Below, piece by piece: positions 6,860-14,092 of a DNA stretch of 15,852 bases. A program made the translations under genes and the position numbers. The notes below the pieces were generated by a model. That model worked only from the letters and a program-made list of their open reading frames with translations. It was not told the origin of the DNA and ran no database searches. Numbering within the stretch: the first letter of the stretch is position 1; every line of letters begins with the position of its first letter. The stretch comes from Desulfocapsa sp. Lineage in GTDB: Bacteria; Desulfobacterota; Desulfobulbia; Desulfobulbales; Desulfocapsaceae. Location: positions 1 to 15,852 of the forward strand of contig DAOVZA010000011.1 of NCBI GenBank assembly GCA_030635405.1, in the 5' to 3' direction.

Positions 6860-7630
6860 TTAGAACTTGAAATTCAACCCCAGAATAGGGCCATGGGTTA
6901 CGGTATCATATTCAAAGTAGTCAGGGGTGCTTCTTGTACCTTCCTCATAATCAACCCAGGTTGCCTTATATGTGAAATCAATATCCATAAGATCGTTAAT
7001 CACATAGATAATTCCTACGGAAGCTGTTCCGGTAAAATCAGACGACAGTCCAAGTCCGCCGATGTCACCACGCAGTCTGAAATGCCAGTTTTCATTGATA
7101 TAATGTGTCCAGCGGGCACCAATAACAGCATCAAGCCAGTCGGCACGGACTTTTATGCTTCGTGATCCCGGAAAAATTGCGGAGTCTATTGTAGCATCTA
7201 TGTCATTATCCCACCATCTGATACCTGCAATATAATCTATTTTTCCCTGAGTCAGTTCCTGGCGATAGAGGGCAAAGGCCTCCAGAACCCCCTGACGAAG
7301 ATCAGTTGAAGCAACTCCGCCAACCGGTCCGGTGGTATCCTGTGAGAGATCCATAAAACCATAATCAAGCCAGACTCCCCAACCGCTTTTATGGTGCGCT
7401 TCAAAATGGATCATGGCTGCCATGTTCAGTGTTTCCAGTATATCGCTGAATTCGATATCTACATCCACACCTGTTGCTCGCCCAACACTGGCACTCCCCT
7501 CAATATTTGTTGCCATCAGGTATGGCTCTAAATCAAATGACCAGTTTTTTTGCTTTGCAACTCCTGAATCTGAGGCAAAAACAACGGCAGGAAATAAGAC
7601 AACAACCAGTAGCATTCTAATGTTTTTCAT
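6860..7630 (-). CDS. Small outer-membrane beta-barrel protein (256 aa), paralogue of the protein at 999-1724
   Basis: The signal peptide MKNIRMLLVVVLFPAVVFA is cleaved before SDSGV. The mature part, about 237 residues, has amphipathic beta-strand periodicity, many aromatic girdle residues (WWDN, WGVWLDYGF) and ends in LGLNFKF, a BAM-type C-terminal phenylalanine. It is clearly related to the protein at 999-1724: both open with NW/GW-x-F-x-x-x-P, share the DIGGLG/DMGGFG element and have the same GPxLGxxFK tail. The ribosome site (AAGAAG) is weak, and a perfect 8-bp palindrome lies just before it, so translation may be controlled. It lies 82 bp after the 'neuromedin U'-type gene and 72 bp before the lysine-rich gene. 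It may be a channel, lipid-modifying barrel or surface protein; I cannot tell which. Confidence 0.82.
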   Translation of the reverse strand: MKNIRMLLVVVLFPAVVFASDSGVAKQKNWSFDLEPYLMATNIEGSASVGRATGVDVDIEFSDILETLNMAAMIHFEAHHKSGWGVWLDYGFMDLSQDTTGPVGGVASTDLRQGVLEAFALYRQELTQGKIDYIAGIRWWDNDIDATIDSAIFPGSRSIKVRADWLDAVIGARWTHYINENWHFRLRGDIGGLGLSSDFTGTASVGIIYVINDLMDIDFTYKATWVDYEEGTRSTPDYFEYDTVTHGPILGLNFKF

Positions 7631-7639
7631 TCTTCTTTT

Positions 7640-7657
7640 AAAAGGTTAGAACCTTTT
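7640..7657. repeat. 18-bp perfect palindrome upstream of the barrel gene
   Basis: AAAAGGTT-AG-AACCTTTT has 8-bp arms and ends nine bases before the ATG at 7630, overlapping the leader of the barrel gene. On the plus strand it is followed by a T-rich tract, so it could stop antisense transcription. On the minus strand it could act as an operator or as a hairpin near the ribosome site. Which of these applies is not decided by the sequence. Confidence 0.35.
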
Positions 7658-7712
7658 TCTCTTTTTCTAAGTTTGATAGCGTCATACATCTACTCAACTA
7701 GAGGGCCGTGGA

Positions 7713-8531
7713 TCATTTTGGAAATAAAAATTTTACAGCAAACATCATACTCCAATCAGGGCCGTTTTCTGGTTTCTCTATATTTGTATAGGCCTGGAGT
7801 TTAAAATCAACCGGTTGTTTACCGAAACGATGCAGTTTACCGATTCCACCGCCCATGGGAATAGTCCACCTGTTGCCGCTTGACTGATTCCAGTCTGCTG
7901 TAAGAATAGGCGTTGTGGTTAGATACCAGCCGTTTGCAATATTGTAGTTCACAAAATACTGAAAGAGAAACTTGTTAACACTCTCCGCATCTGAAGGGCC
8001 TGCAAATGACCACATATTCTGCATTAAAGCACCAATTACCCAGTCTCCAGGCATGGATAGAGCCACCGCAGCAAGCCCACCAGACCATTTTTCCGTGCCA
8101 AGATCAGAGCCGTGGGTAGGAAATTCAAACACAGGACCGGCACCATAAATAACGGAACCTGGTGCTGCCGGAGTAAGAAAGCCCTGGTACTGAATATTGC
8201 CAAGACCAGACTTATTCATACTGTTTGCCGGGATAATATTATCACCCAGATCCAGCTCCGTTGTTCTGGCATCTACTCCCAGGTACGGGACAATGAGACG
8301 ATTGATTAAATTGATGTTGCCGATTGTAACCGGATATACAGGTTTTGTTATCAATGCATCAGCACTGGAGCCATTTGGCATGCCGTCATAATGCCAGTAC
8401 TCCACGGGGACACTGATGATATCACCAACTGGATTTTGTGATTTTTTAGCGAGATCTTCATCTGATGCAAAGCTGTGTCCGGGAAAAACCATCAATAACA
8501 ACCCGACACAAAGCAGTAATTTTTTGTACAT
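7713..8531 (-). CDS. Outer-membrane protein of the 'neuromedin U' / transporter-annotated family
   Basis: A 272-residue protein with signal peptide MYKKLLLCVGLLLMVFPGHSFA, cleaved before SDEDL. The mature N-terminus reads DLAKKSQNPVGDIISVPVEYW, the recognisable opening of a bacterial family often labelled 'neuromedin U' or transporter. It is followed by the expected P-V-x-P-x-x-x-x-N-x-N-L-I-x-R element (KPVYPVTIGNINLINRLIVPYL). The rest has repeated GxGPxFEFP, WxxGALMQNMWSF and PIxTADW strands typical of a barrel. The bacterial label is historical and has nothing to do with the animal hormone. AAAGGA lies seven bases before the ATG. It is the first gene after the terminator that follows sulfatase 2, so it may need its own promoter or depend on readthrough. 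Such proteins often sit beside sulfatases and are presumed to move small organic molecules across the outer membrane. Confidence 0.82.
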   Translation of the reverse strand: MYKKLLLCVGLLLMVFPGHSFASDEDLAKKSQNPVGDIISVPVEYWHYDGMPNGSSADALITKPVYPVTIGNINLINRLIVPYLGVDARTTELDLGDNIIPANSMNKSGLGNIQYQGFLTPAAPGSVIYGAGPVFEFPTHGSDLGTEKWSGGLAAVALSMPGDWVIGALMQNMWSFAGPSDAESVNKFLFQYFVNYNIANGWYLTTTPILTADWNQSSGNRWTIPMGGGIGKLHRFGKQPVDFKLQAYTNIEKPENGPDWSMMFAVKFLFPK

Positions 8532-8584
8532 TATCAGTTCCTTTGGTTTTTAATTCCTATTTTTTTTAAGATCCTTTTCGCAGC

Positions 8585-8614
8585 AAAAAGAGAACGGGGC
8601 TCAAACGAGCCCCG
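8585..8614 (-). terminator. Rho-independent terminator after sulfatase 2
   Basis: CGGGGCTC and GAGCCCCG form an 8-bp GC-rich stem with a four-base loop (8595-8614). On the minus strand it is followed by TTCTCTTTTT. It starts 18 bp after the sulfatase 2 stop codon. Genes further down (8531 to 5466) would be reduced or need another promoter. Confidence 0.8.
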
Positions 8615-8631
8615 CGTGTTTCCAGTACTTT

Positions 8632-10353
8632 CTATTGAGCAGAGCCCCATTTTTCCATGCTAGGATCATAGGGAAGTTCATAATCAAGAAATTCTTTAGG
8701 ATCAAATGGCAGGTCGTCCGGATTAAAACGGAATTCTCCTGCTTTTACAACTTCAGGCCGTGGATTTTCCAGACCCTTTAAAGGCATTCCTCTTGGATGT
8801 TTTGTGTTTGGGTATTTTCTCATGAATAATTCATGACGAGCTTTCATAATGTCAAACATGGGTTTAGTACTAAAACCAGGAAGCATTTTAGGCATCACTT
8901 CACGTGGATCGTTATAAAGGTCATAGAATGAAGCACCACTAAGACCCGGCAATTCACCTACCCAATGACGTTTGAAACGACCTTTTACTTGAGCTGCCAG
9001 GATATCACCAGTGTAAATATGGATATAATCACGACGGCTGTTTGTATCGCCATTGAACAGCAACGAAGTCTGGTCGATTCCATCAATGATCCGATCAGTC
9101 GGAATGTATTTGGTGGCTCCGCCAAGATGGGCAAAGGTCGTAAACAGATCGGTTATATGAATAATATCGCCAACAATTTGATCTGGAGCAATAACACCAG
9201 GCCAACGGACAAGAAATGGAACCCTGACGGCTCCTTCAAGGAAATCACCTTTACCGCCTGTGTGGAGAGTTTCATTCATGCCATCCGGCCCCCAATGGGT
9301 CATTGGACCATTGTCTGCCATAAGAATAACAAGTGTGTTTTCTTCCACACCTGTATCTTTTAATGTCTGTAATAAGGTCGGCAGCCAATTATCGAATTCT
9401 ACCAAAAACTCTTGTAACAACCCTGCAGACACTGTCAACTTTTTCTCCCCTGGCTTAGTGCCGAGGAACGAGGCAGCAATGGGCTGATAGCTGATAAAGA
9501 AAGGCTTATCCGCTTTCACACTTTTTTTAATGAAATCTATAGTGCGCTTTTGCATCTCCCCTTCCAGTGCATAATAGTCATCTTCATTAGGTGGGGTACC
9601 CCACTCACGAACAGGTCCATTTTTTGTTCCTTCCAAGGCCCAAACATAGCCCCTGGGACGCCAACCCGGATCCATATCATAAGGATCGTTTGGATATAAT
9701 TCAGGCATAACTGAAGTCGGGTACATTGGACCAAGGTCACCACGAGCCACATACATACTTGGTACTTGATTATAAGGAGACCAGAGTGCTTCATCGTAAC
9801 CCATATTGGTCATATAGCTCTCTTCGATGTCTCCTAAATGGCCTTTACCATAAAATGCAGTGGCATAACCCGCTTCGCTCAATACTTCAGCAATTGTGGT
9901 TTCTTTTTCACTCATTCCACCATATTCATAGGGAAAACTTACTGTATACATTCCGGATCGTATAGCCTGGCGACCGGTCTGAAAGGCTGCTCTTGAAGGT
10001 GTACACGAAGGTTCGGTGTACATACGAGAGTAGTATTGCCCTTCCTCGGCAAATTTATTCATATTAGGAGTTTTAAAACCCCTGCTTGCCTGGTTTTGCG
10101 GAACACCTATTTCACCAACGGCCGTGTCATCCCACATGATATGGATAATGTTCGGTGGTTTTCCGTATTTTTTCTTCAAAGCAGCTATTTTGGCATCGAT
10201 CTCTTTATCCTGCTTTTCCCATTTGTCGCCATGCTGCGCTTTGAGTATATAATACTCCGCATCATGGATAATTTCCTTTGATGCCTGGGCACCTGTACTG
10301 GACATAACAACTGCTGCGATAGCGGTTGCAATGGCCATTCTGTATCTTTTCAT
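8632..10353 (-). CDS. Periplasmic sulfatase 2, formylglycine motif present, conserved histidine not found
   Basis: A type I sulfatase of 574 residues counted from ATG 10353. That start is preferred because GGGGA lies about six bases upstream and a signal peptide follows at once (MKRYRMAIATAIAAVVMSSTGAQA). An in-frame GTG at 10377 would add eight residues. The metal pair D75-D76 (MWDDTAVG), the formylglycine motif C117-T-P-S-R121 with TGR, K170-H172 (GKGHLGD), D347-N348 (MADNG) and K368 (GGKGDFLEG) are present. After KPFF, where sulfatase 1 has VYFATGAVHAPHH, this protein reads ISYQPIAASFLGT, so the usual catalytic-site histidine (H265 in sulfatase 1) is replaced, apparently by serine. The enzyme may have unusual activity or substrate. 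It is the third gene of the run that starts with the ABM protein and binding protein, and a strong terminator follows it. The stop codon is TAG. Confidence 0.9.
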   Translation of the reverse strand: MKRYRMAIATAIAAVVMSSTGAQASKEIIHDAEYYILKAQHGDKWEKQDKEIDAKIAALKKKYGKPPNIIHIMWDDTAVGEIGVPQNQASRGFKTPNMNKFAEEGQYYSRMYTEPSCTPSRAAFQTGRQAIRSGMYTVSFPYEYGGMSEKETTIAEVLSEAGYATAFYGKGHLGDIEESYMTNMGYDEALWSPYNQVPSMYVARGDLGPMYPTSVMPELYPNDPYDMDPGWRPRGYVWALEGTKNGPVREWGTPPNEDDYYALEGEMQKRTIDFIKKSVKADKPFFISYQPIAASFLGTKPGEKKLTVSAGLLQEFLVEFDNWLPTLLQTLKDTGVEENTLVILMADNGPMTHWGPDGMNETLHTGGKGDFLEGAVRVPFLVRWPGVIAPDQIVGDIIHITDLFTTFAHLGGATKYIPTDRIIDGIDQTSLLFNGDTNSRRDYIHIYTGDILAAQVKGRFKRHWVGELPGLSGASFYDLYNDPREVMPKMLPGFSTKPMFDIMKARHELFMRKYPNTKHPRGMPLKGLENPRPEVVKAGEFRFNPDDLPFDPKEFLDYELPYDPSMEKWGSAQ

Positions 10354-10373
10354 ATTATTCCCCATCTGGTTAC

Positions 10374-10396
10374 TCACGATCCTTTATGAATCGTGA
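10374..10396 (-). promoter_or_regulatory. Leader hairpin before sulfatase 2
   Basis: TCACGAT and ATCGTGA pair across a nine-base loop in the sulfatase 2 leader. The hairpin overlaps the last codons of a micro-ORF at 10384-10410 and ends about 20 bases before the sulfatase start. A ribosome on the micro-ORF would disrupt it, so it could couple micro-ORF translation to sulfatase expression. This is inference. Confidence 0.35.
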
Positions 10397-10410
10397 AAGT
10401 TTTTTGCCAT
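10384..10410 (-). CDS. Possible eight-codon leader peptide
   Basis: ATG GCA AAA AAC TTT CAC GAT TCA TAA (MAKNFHDS) has a good ribosome site: GGAG five bases before the ATG. It ends 30 bases before the sulfatase 2 start and runs into the hairpin at 10374-10396. The product is too short to recognise. It may be a regulatory leader peptide or chance. Confidence 0.3.
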   Translation of the reverse strand: MAKNFHDS

Positions 10411-10479
10411 CGTTACTCCAAGACTATTGGTTGCCCTGGTGTTTGCATTATCAATTAATATTTAGGTTCAATAGAACCC

Positions 10480-11628
10480 CTATGACTCAAGAAGCTCTAT
10501 ACTTTCAGGAACAAAGAGCTCTTCCACTGTAAGTTCACGACTGCAAAGGCCCTGTTGCTGAGAGTAGCGAAATAACGCCTCCAGTATTTTTCGATTAGGA
10601 CCAATGCCATAGGAATAATAGTTGTCGCCCATTAACTCTTTGGTCTCCTGCAACTCCTGCCCAAGCCATGGCAGTGAATCTTTCAACCAGGCGATTTTAG
10701 ACAAGTACTCATAGGCTTCCGTTTTTGACTGAGAGTATGCCTGAAAAACAGCATCCACAAGCCAGGGATTTTGCTGAACGAGACTCTTTTTTATTGCCAC
10801 CGCATGCATGATAGGAAAAATACCGGTTTTGGCAAAGTAGGCGCGTTCTGTTGTCCGATAGTCGGAGAAGAGGCGACCAACCATGGGATGTCCCTCAATA
10901 TAGGCTTTGGGTTCACCGGCATGAAACACAGCATCAACATCACCAGATGCCAGTAAATCAGATTCATCCTTCCCGGGAGGGCCCATTTTTATTGAAACTC
11001 CTTTAGGAAACGTATTTTCTTGTTTGGACACCTTCCCTGCATCCTTGGCTGATGAATCTTTTGCAGAAATGACCCACTGCATATCTTCTGCCTGTATGTT
11101 GTATTCATCCTGGAGAAATCCGCGTATCCATGTCAGCGAAGTCGATGAATACCCTGCTGTGGCAATGGTTTTTCCGCGCAGGTCTTCAGGGGTCTTAATG
11201 TTTCGGTCAGTACGAATAAAGATACTCTTGTGCCGGAAGAGGCGAAGGGGAAAGATCGGAAGAAGGACATAGTCCCTGAATCCGTCATTGGCGTAGGCCA
11301 ACATAAAAGGATGCAGACCGATTTCCGTTACATCCAGTGTTTGTGGGCCACTGAATACGTTGGTGTTAATGTCACCAATACCTGATTCCTTGAACTGTAT
11401 GTCACAGCCTTTAATCTTCACATCTCCATCGATGAGTGCCTTGGTACGATCAAATCTGTACCCTGCCATAGAAAGAGATAGCCCTTTGCTCTTGTTTGCT
11501 GCGTGAGTTTGCTTAACTCCAGATGTAGATAAAACAGTGGCAGCACCAAGTGTTATTGCGGTGGCCTTAATAAATTGACGACGTGAGAAATCTTGCTTGA
11601 ATTGTTTTTTTTCTACCATGGTGTCCAT
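10480..11628 (-). CDS. Tat-exported substrate-binding protein, 4,5-dihydroxyphthalate decarboxylase-like family
   Basis: A 382-residue protein. The N-terminus carries a twin-arginine signal (SRRQFIKATAITLGAATVL, RR at 16-17, cleavage near THA|ANK), so it is exported folded. The mature part has the type II periplasmic-binding fold of the NMT1/4,5-dihydroxyphthalate-decarboxylase-like group: LSMAGYRFDRTKALIDGDVKIKG, then LDVTEIGLHPFMLAY, then LPIFPLRLFRHKSIFIR and the KTPEDLRGKTIATAGYSSTSLTWIRGFLQDEY segment. GGGGA lies seven bases before the ATG at 11628. It starts 18 bp after the ABM gene and precedes sulfatase 2, so it is probably in the sigma-54-driven operon. No permease or ATPase gene accompanies it here. 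It may bind an aromatic carboxylate or sulfate ester for a transporter encoded elsewhere; decarboxylase activity is a less likely alternative given the export signal. Confidence 0.87.
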   Translation of the reverse strand: MDTMVEKKQFKQDFSRRQFIKATAITLGAATVLSTSGVKQTHAANKSKGLSLSMAGYRFDRTKALIDGDVKIKGCDIQFKESGIGDINTNVFSGPQTLDVTEIGLHPFMLAYANDGFRDYVLLPIFPLRLFRHKSIFIRTDRNIKTPEDLRGKTIATAGYSSTSLTWIRGFLQDEYNIQAEDMQWVISAKDSSAKDAGKVSKQENTFPKGVSIKMGPPGKDESDLLASGDVDAVFHAGEPKAYIEGHPMVGRLFSDYRTTERAYFAKTGIFPIMHAVAIKKSLVQQNPWLVDAVFQAYSQSKTEAYEYLSKIAWLKDSLPWLGQELQETKELMGDNYYSYGIGPNRKILEALFRYSQQQGLCSRELTVEELFVPESIELLES

Positions 11629-11646
11629 AAATAATCCCCATGTGTC

Positions 11647-11964
11647 CTATATGTTGTTTTTCGACGATACTTCAACACTATCCGTTGATTTGCCATTGAC
11701 TTGAATTGTATAGTTCCGTCCAAATAATTTCATTGCCCCAAGAAGAACTTTAAAATCCTCTGATTCAAAATAGGTAGTAAGGTCAGCCCATCGTTTCCAT
11801 TGCTGTTCAATGAGTATGACGTTCTCATTATCACCCTCCTTTACAACTCGACTCTCTATGCAGCCCGATACGAGAAAGGTTTGTTCTGCGATGGAGTGGC
11901 AAGTGCGGAACAATTCTATTTGTTTATTTGGCTGGGAATTGATTACGATTTTTAATAATTCCAT
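11647..11964 (-). CDS. ABM-domain protein (antibiotic biosynthesis monooxygenase / quinol monooxygenase-like)
   Basis: A 105-residue cytoplasmic protein with the dimeric alpha/beta ABM fold: an opening strand (ELLKIVINSQP), a helix (ELFRTCHSIAEQT), the GCIESRVVKE strand, NVILIEQQW, then the W-x-x-x-x-DLTTYFESEDFKVLLGAMK helix, which is the family's best-conserved stretch. ATG 11964 gives the normal family N-terminus; an in-frame GTG at 11976 would add four residues, and neither start has a strong Shine-Dalgarno sequence. It is the first gene after the predicted sigma-54 promoter, 18 bp before the binding-protein gene. ABM proteins include cofactor-free oxygenases on phenols and quinols, but many have other or unknown roles. 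If the host is an anaerobe, oxygenase activity would be surprising. The stop codon is TAG. Confidence 0.8.
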   Translation of the reverse strand: MELLKIVINSQPNKQIELFRTCHSIAEQTFLVSGCIESRVVKEGDNENVILIEQQWKRWADLTTYFESEDFKVLLGAMKLFGRNYTIQVNGKSTDSVEVSSKNNI

Positions 11965-12033
11965 TGCACGGTTCACTGGTTAACTTGCTAAGGCTAAAAA
12001 CGACAAAATAGAGATGCTATTGACTTGGACTGT

Positions 12034-12049
12034 TCCATTTTTTGTGCCA
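12034..12049 (-). promoter_or_regulatory. Candidate sigma-54 (-24/-12) promoter for the ABM / binding-protein / sulfatase 2 run
   Basis: On the minus strand TGGCAC-AAAAAA-TGGA has a perfect -24 element and, at the correct spacing, TGG instead of the consensus TGC at -12. A start point about 60 bases before the ATG at 11964 would follow. A sigma-54 activator gene and its likely binding sites lie just upstream, which supports the call. The imperfect -12 is the main doubt. Confidence 0.55.
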
Positions 12050-12091
12050 CAATGTGAGCTAGCATAAAAAAAAGAAATCTTACATTGGCCT

Positions 12092-12105
12092 AACATCTCG
12101 ATGTT
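12092..12105. repeat. Short inverted repeat between activator sites and promoter
   Basis: AACATC-tc-GATGTT has perfect 6-bp arms and lies between the putative enhancer sites and the -24/-12 promoter. It could be an operator or a chance palindrome. Confidence 0.25.
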
Positions 12106-12195
12106 GTAATAAGATAGGTGTCTTGATTGAAATTAAGAACTGCATCTGCCAAGAATGTTAGCAGACTTAAAGAAGAGAGAAGAGAGGGAGGGGAC

Positions 12196-12240
12196 GTCAC
12201 ATCTGACGGGACAGGTCAAATGTGACGGCCAAATATGACA
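12196..12240. promoter_or_regulatory. Putative activator (enhancer) binding sites
   Basis: Three related sites occur in 45 bp: GTCAcatcTGAC (12196-12207), GTCAaatgTGAC (12215-12226) and the degenerate CCAAATATGACA (12229-12240). The first two are GTCA-N4-TGAC palindromes and are near-complements of each other. They lie about 150-200 bases upstream of the predicted sigma-54 promoter, the usual distance for an enhancer-binding protein. They lie just after the activator's own stop codon and next to a purine-only tract (about 12169-12194). Confidence 0.6.
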
Positions 12241-12274
12241 CCATGAAAAAGGAGGAGCGGGTTAGTGATTGATC

Positions 12275-13774
12275 TCAGGGGTGTGGTCTACTGATAGCAT
12301 GTTTTCGCATACGTCCCCTTAGAGTACTGGCGTTTAGTCCAAGAAGTTCTGCTGCACCGCCTTTTCCGGAAATATTCCAGTTGCACATTTCCAGGGCCTG
12401 CAGGATATAGTCTTTTTCCATTGCAGACAGACTTTTCATTGGTGCATCCTGCGAAGGGAGTATGGTTTTTCCTTCAGAAGGTTTTAGTGGGCAGGCAAGC
12501 CTCAGTCTTTTGCCGGAGGTGACGATTGCAGACCGTTCAATAACATTTTCCAGCTCTCGTACATTTCCCGGCCAGGAATAGTTTGTTAAATCATGCATGA
12601 CATTGCTCGGAATCTCTTCAATCTGTTTGCCGAGGCGTCGCCTGGCTTTTCCAAGAATAGAATTGACCAGCAGTGGAATATCGTCTTTGCGCTCCCTCAG
12701 TGGTGGAATTGAGAGCGGAAAAACGTTAATGCGGTACCAGAGATCTTTTCGAAACAGGCCCTTTTCCACCTCTTCTTCCAAGTTTCTGTTTGTCGCTGTA
12801 ATGACCCGGGCATTGGTATGACGTACCTTTGAACTGCCAAGCCGTTCAAACTCACCATCCTGGAGAACACGAAGCAGCTTTTTCTGAAGCTCAAGGGGCA
12901 GTTCACCGATTTCATCAAGAAATATGGTGGCCTTATCCGCAAGCTCAAAACGACCGATCCGTTTTTCGACAGCACCTGTGAACGCACCTTTTTCATGGCC
13001 AAAGAGCTCAGATTCAATAAGGTTTTCCGGCAAGGCAGAACAATCAACCTTCACCAGAGGGGCTTTACTTCTTTTACTGCCATGATGTATGGCCCTTGCC
13101 ACAAGTTCTTTACCTGTACCGGATTCACCCTGAATGCATACCGTGGTGTCGGTGGGTGCAATTTGCTCAATGGAGTAAAAAACATATCGCATCACCTCAC
13201 TGTCACCAATAATATTTTCATAATCATGAATCAGCTTAATCTCTTCACCGAGATAGATGCATTCCGCTTCCAGCTGACCAGTTAAGTTTTCCACCGTCTC
13301 TAGTGCCTGTTGAAGCCTCTGCTCAGCCTCCTTTTGTTTGCTGATATCGATTCCAAAACCCATGAGTACGGGGTTTTCCCCAATGGTTGTTCGCACAGCT
13401 GAATACAAATGAGGGATTTTTTTTCCACTCTTGGTTATCAGCGTTGCCTCCATTTGGCTCTCACCTTTGGTAAAGACCTGCTCTAAAGCAGCTTCAATTA
13501 CAGGGTGTTCTTTTTTGTCGAAAAAATCCATGGGTTGCATGGTCCGATACTCTTCTTCAGAATACTCTGTTATTTCATCATGCTTCCTGTTACGACGAAT
13601 AAGAGTAGGGGTGTCATCCCAGATATAGAACGTACTCGGAAGGTTATCGAGGGTGTCATCCAGAATCTTTTTTTCCTTAGTGAGCTCGGCGTTTGCATTT
13701 TGAAGTTCAGATATTTCACGTTCGAGTCCAGCAAGCTCTCTCTTTATTTTTTCAACTTCATTTTTTTGAGACAT
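12275..13774 (-). CDS. Sigma-54-dependent transcriptional activator with PAS sensor
   Basis: A 499-residue cytoplasmic enhancer-binding protein. Residues 1-45 form a coiled coil, about 42-150 a PAS domain ending in the PAC-like [12 protein letters not shown], and about 150-180 a second coiled-coil linker. The AAA+ domain (about 187-420) carries Walker A GESGTGKE (216-223), the sigma-54-contacting loop GAFTGA (263-268), Walker B IFLDEIGE (284-291) and the WPGNVREL motif (401-408). A FIS-type helix-turn-helix occupies about 453-493 ([20 protein letters not shown]). AGGA five bases before the ATG supports the start. There is no phosphorylation receiver domain, so it is probably gated by a ligand or redox cue through PAS rather than by a kinase. 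It lies upstream of the ABM/binding-protein/sulfatase run on the same strand, with matching binding sites and a -24/-12 promoter in the gap. That run is its likely target. Confidence 0.95.
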   Translation of the reverse strand: MSQKNEVEKIKRELAGLEREISELQNANAELTKEKKILDDTLDNLPSTFYIWDDTPTLIRRNRKHDEITEYSEEEYRTMQPMDFFDKKEHPVIEAALEQVFTKGESQMEATLITKSGKKIPHLYSAVRTTIGENPVLMGFGIDISKQKEAEQRLQQALETVENLTGQLEAECIYLGEEIKLIHDYENIIGDSEVMRYVFYSIEQIAPTDTTVCIQGESGTGKELVARAIHHGSKRSKAPLVKVDCSALPENLIESELFGHEKGAFTGAVEKRIGRFELADKATIFLDEIGELPLELQKKLLRVLQDGEFERLGSSKVRHTNARVITATNRNLEEEVEKGLFRKDLWYRINVFPLSIPPLRERKDDIPLLVNSILGKARRRLGKQIEEIPSNVMHDLTNYSWPGNVRELENVIERSAIVTSGKRLRLACPLKPSEGKTILPSQDAPMKSLSAMEKDYILQALEMCNWNISGKGGAAELLGLNASTLRGRMRKHAISRPHP

Positions 13775-14092
13775 GTTTTCCTGATAATCTAATTGGGTGG
13801 TATCTATCTATAAAAATTACAGTATTAAAACAGTTAACACCTTGGCAAGTCTAATCCTAACCAATTTTATCTCAGTCGTAAAGCTGACCTTCCTCCAACT
13901 ACTGAACGAAAAACATATACGTAAAGCGTCTCGACCCATCTGATTGCTTTTGTGTCATTTACTTTATCAAGATATCCTTGTATCGTGGATAGGTCTGCCT
14001 ACTTCACTCTCTCTTACATGCTTAGTTAACTTTACGAACTAGCTAAATAAGAAATCGTTTCTTCTCTGAAACACCAACATACAGGTATTGAT
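13775..14092. other. Divergent intergenic region between the activator and the barrel/porin pair
   Basis: These 318 bp have no convincing gene. They hold repeat copy 2 (13922-13983), an AAGAAA-tcg-TTTCTT inverted repeat near 14048-14062 and, for the plus-strand gene, an AGG eight bases before the ATG at 14093. TTGGCAAG near 13842 looks like a -24 element but has no GC at -12. I see no strong sigma-70 promoter for either direction. Confidence 0.5.
13922..13983 (+). repeat. Two-copy dispersed repeat, copy 2
   Basis: Same orientation as copy 1 at 5360-5421, with 35 of the first 41 bases identical and only transitions between the copies. It lies about 110 bp before the start of the outer-membrane gene at 14093, in its promoter region, whereas copy 1 follows the AraC-family gene. 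Confidence 0.6.

Noticed and set aside
9537..9794. 85-codon frame inside sulfatase 2
   Set aside because: It lies in another frame of a clear sulfatase and has no ribosome site or export signal.
12697..13047. 116-codon frame inside the sigma-54 activator
   Set aside because: It overlaps the AAA+ domain in another frame, and its sequence resembles no protein.
13842..13862. TTGGCAAG as a -24 element of a sigma-54 promoter for the barrel/porin pair
   Set aside because: No GC dinucleotide occurs at the -12 spacing.
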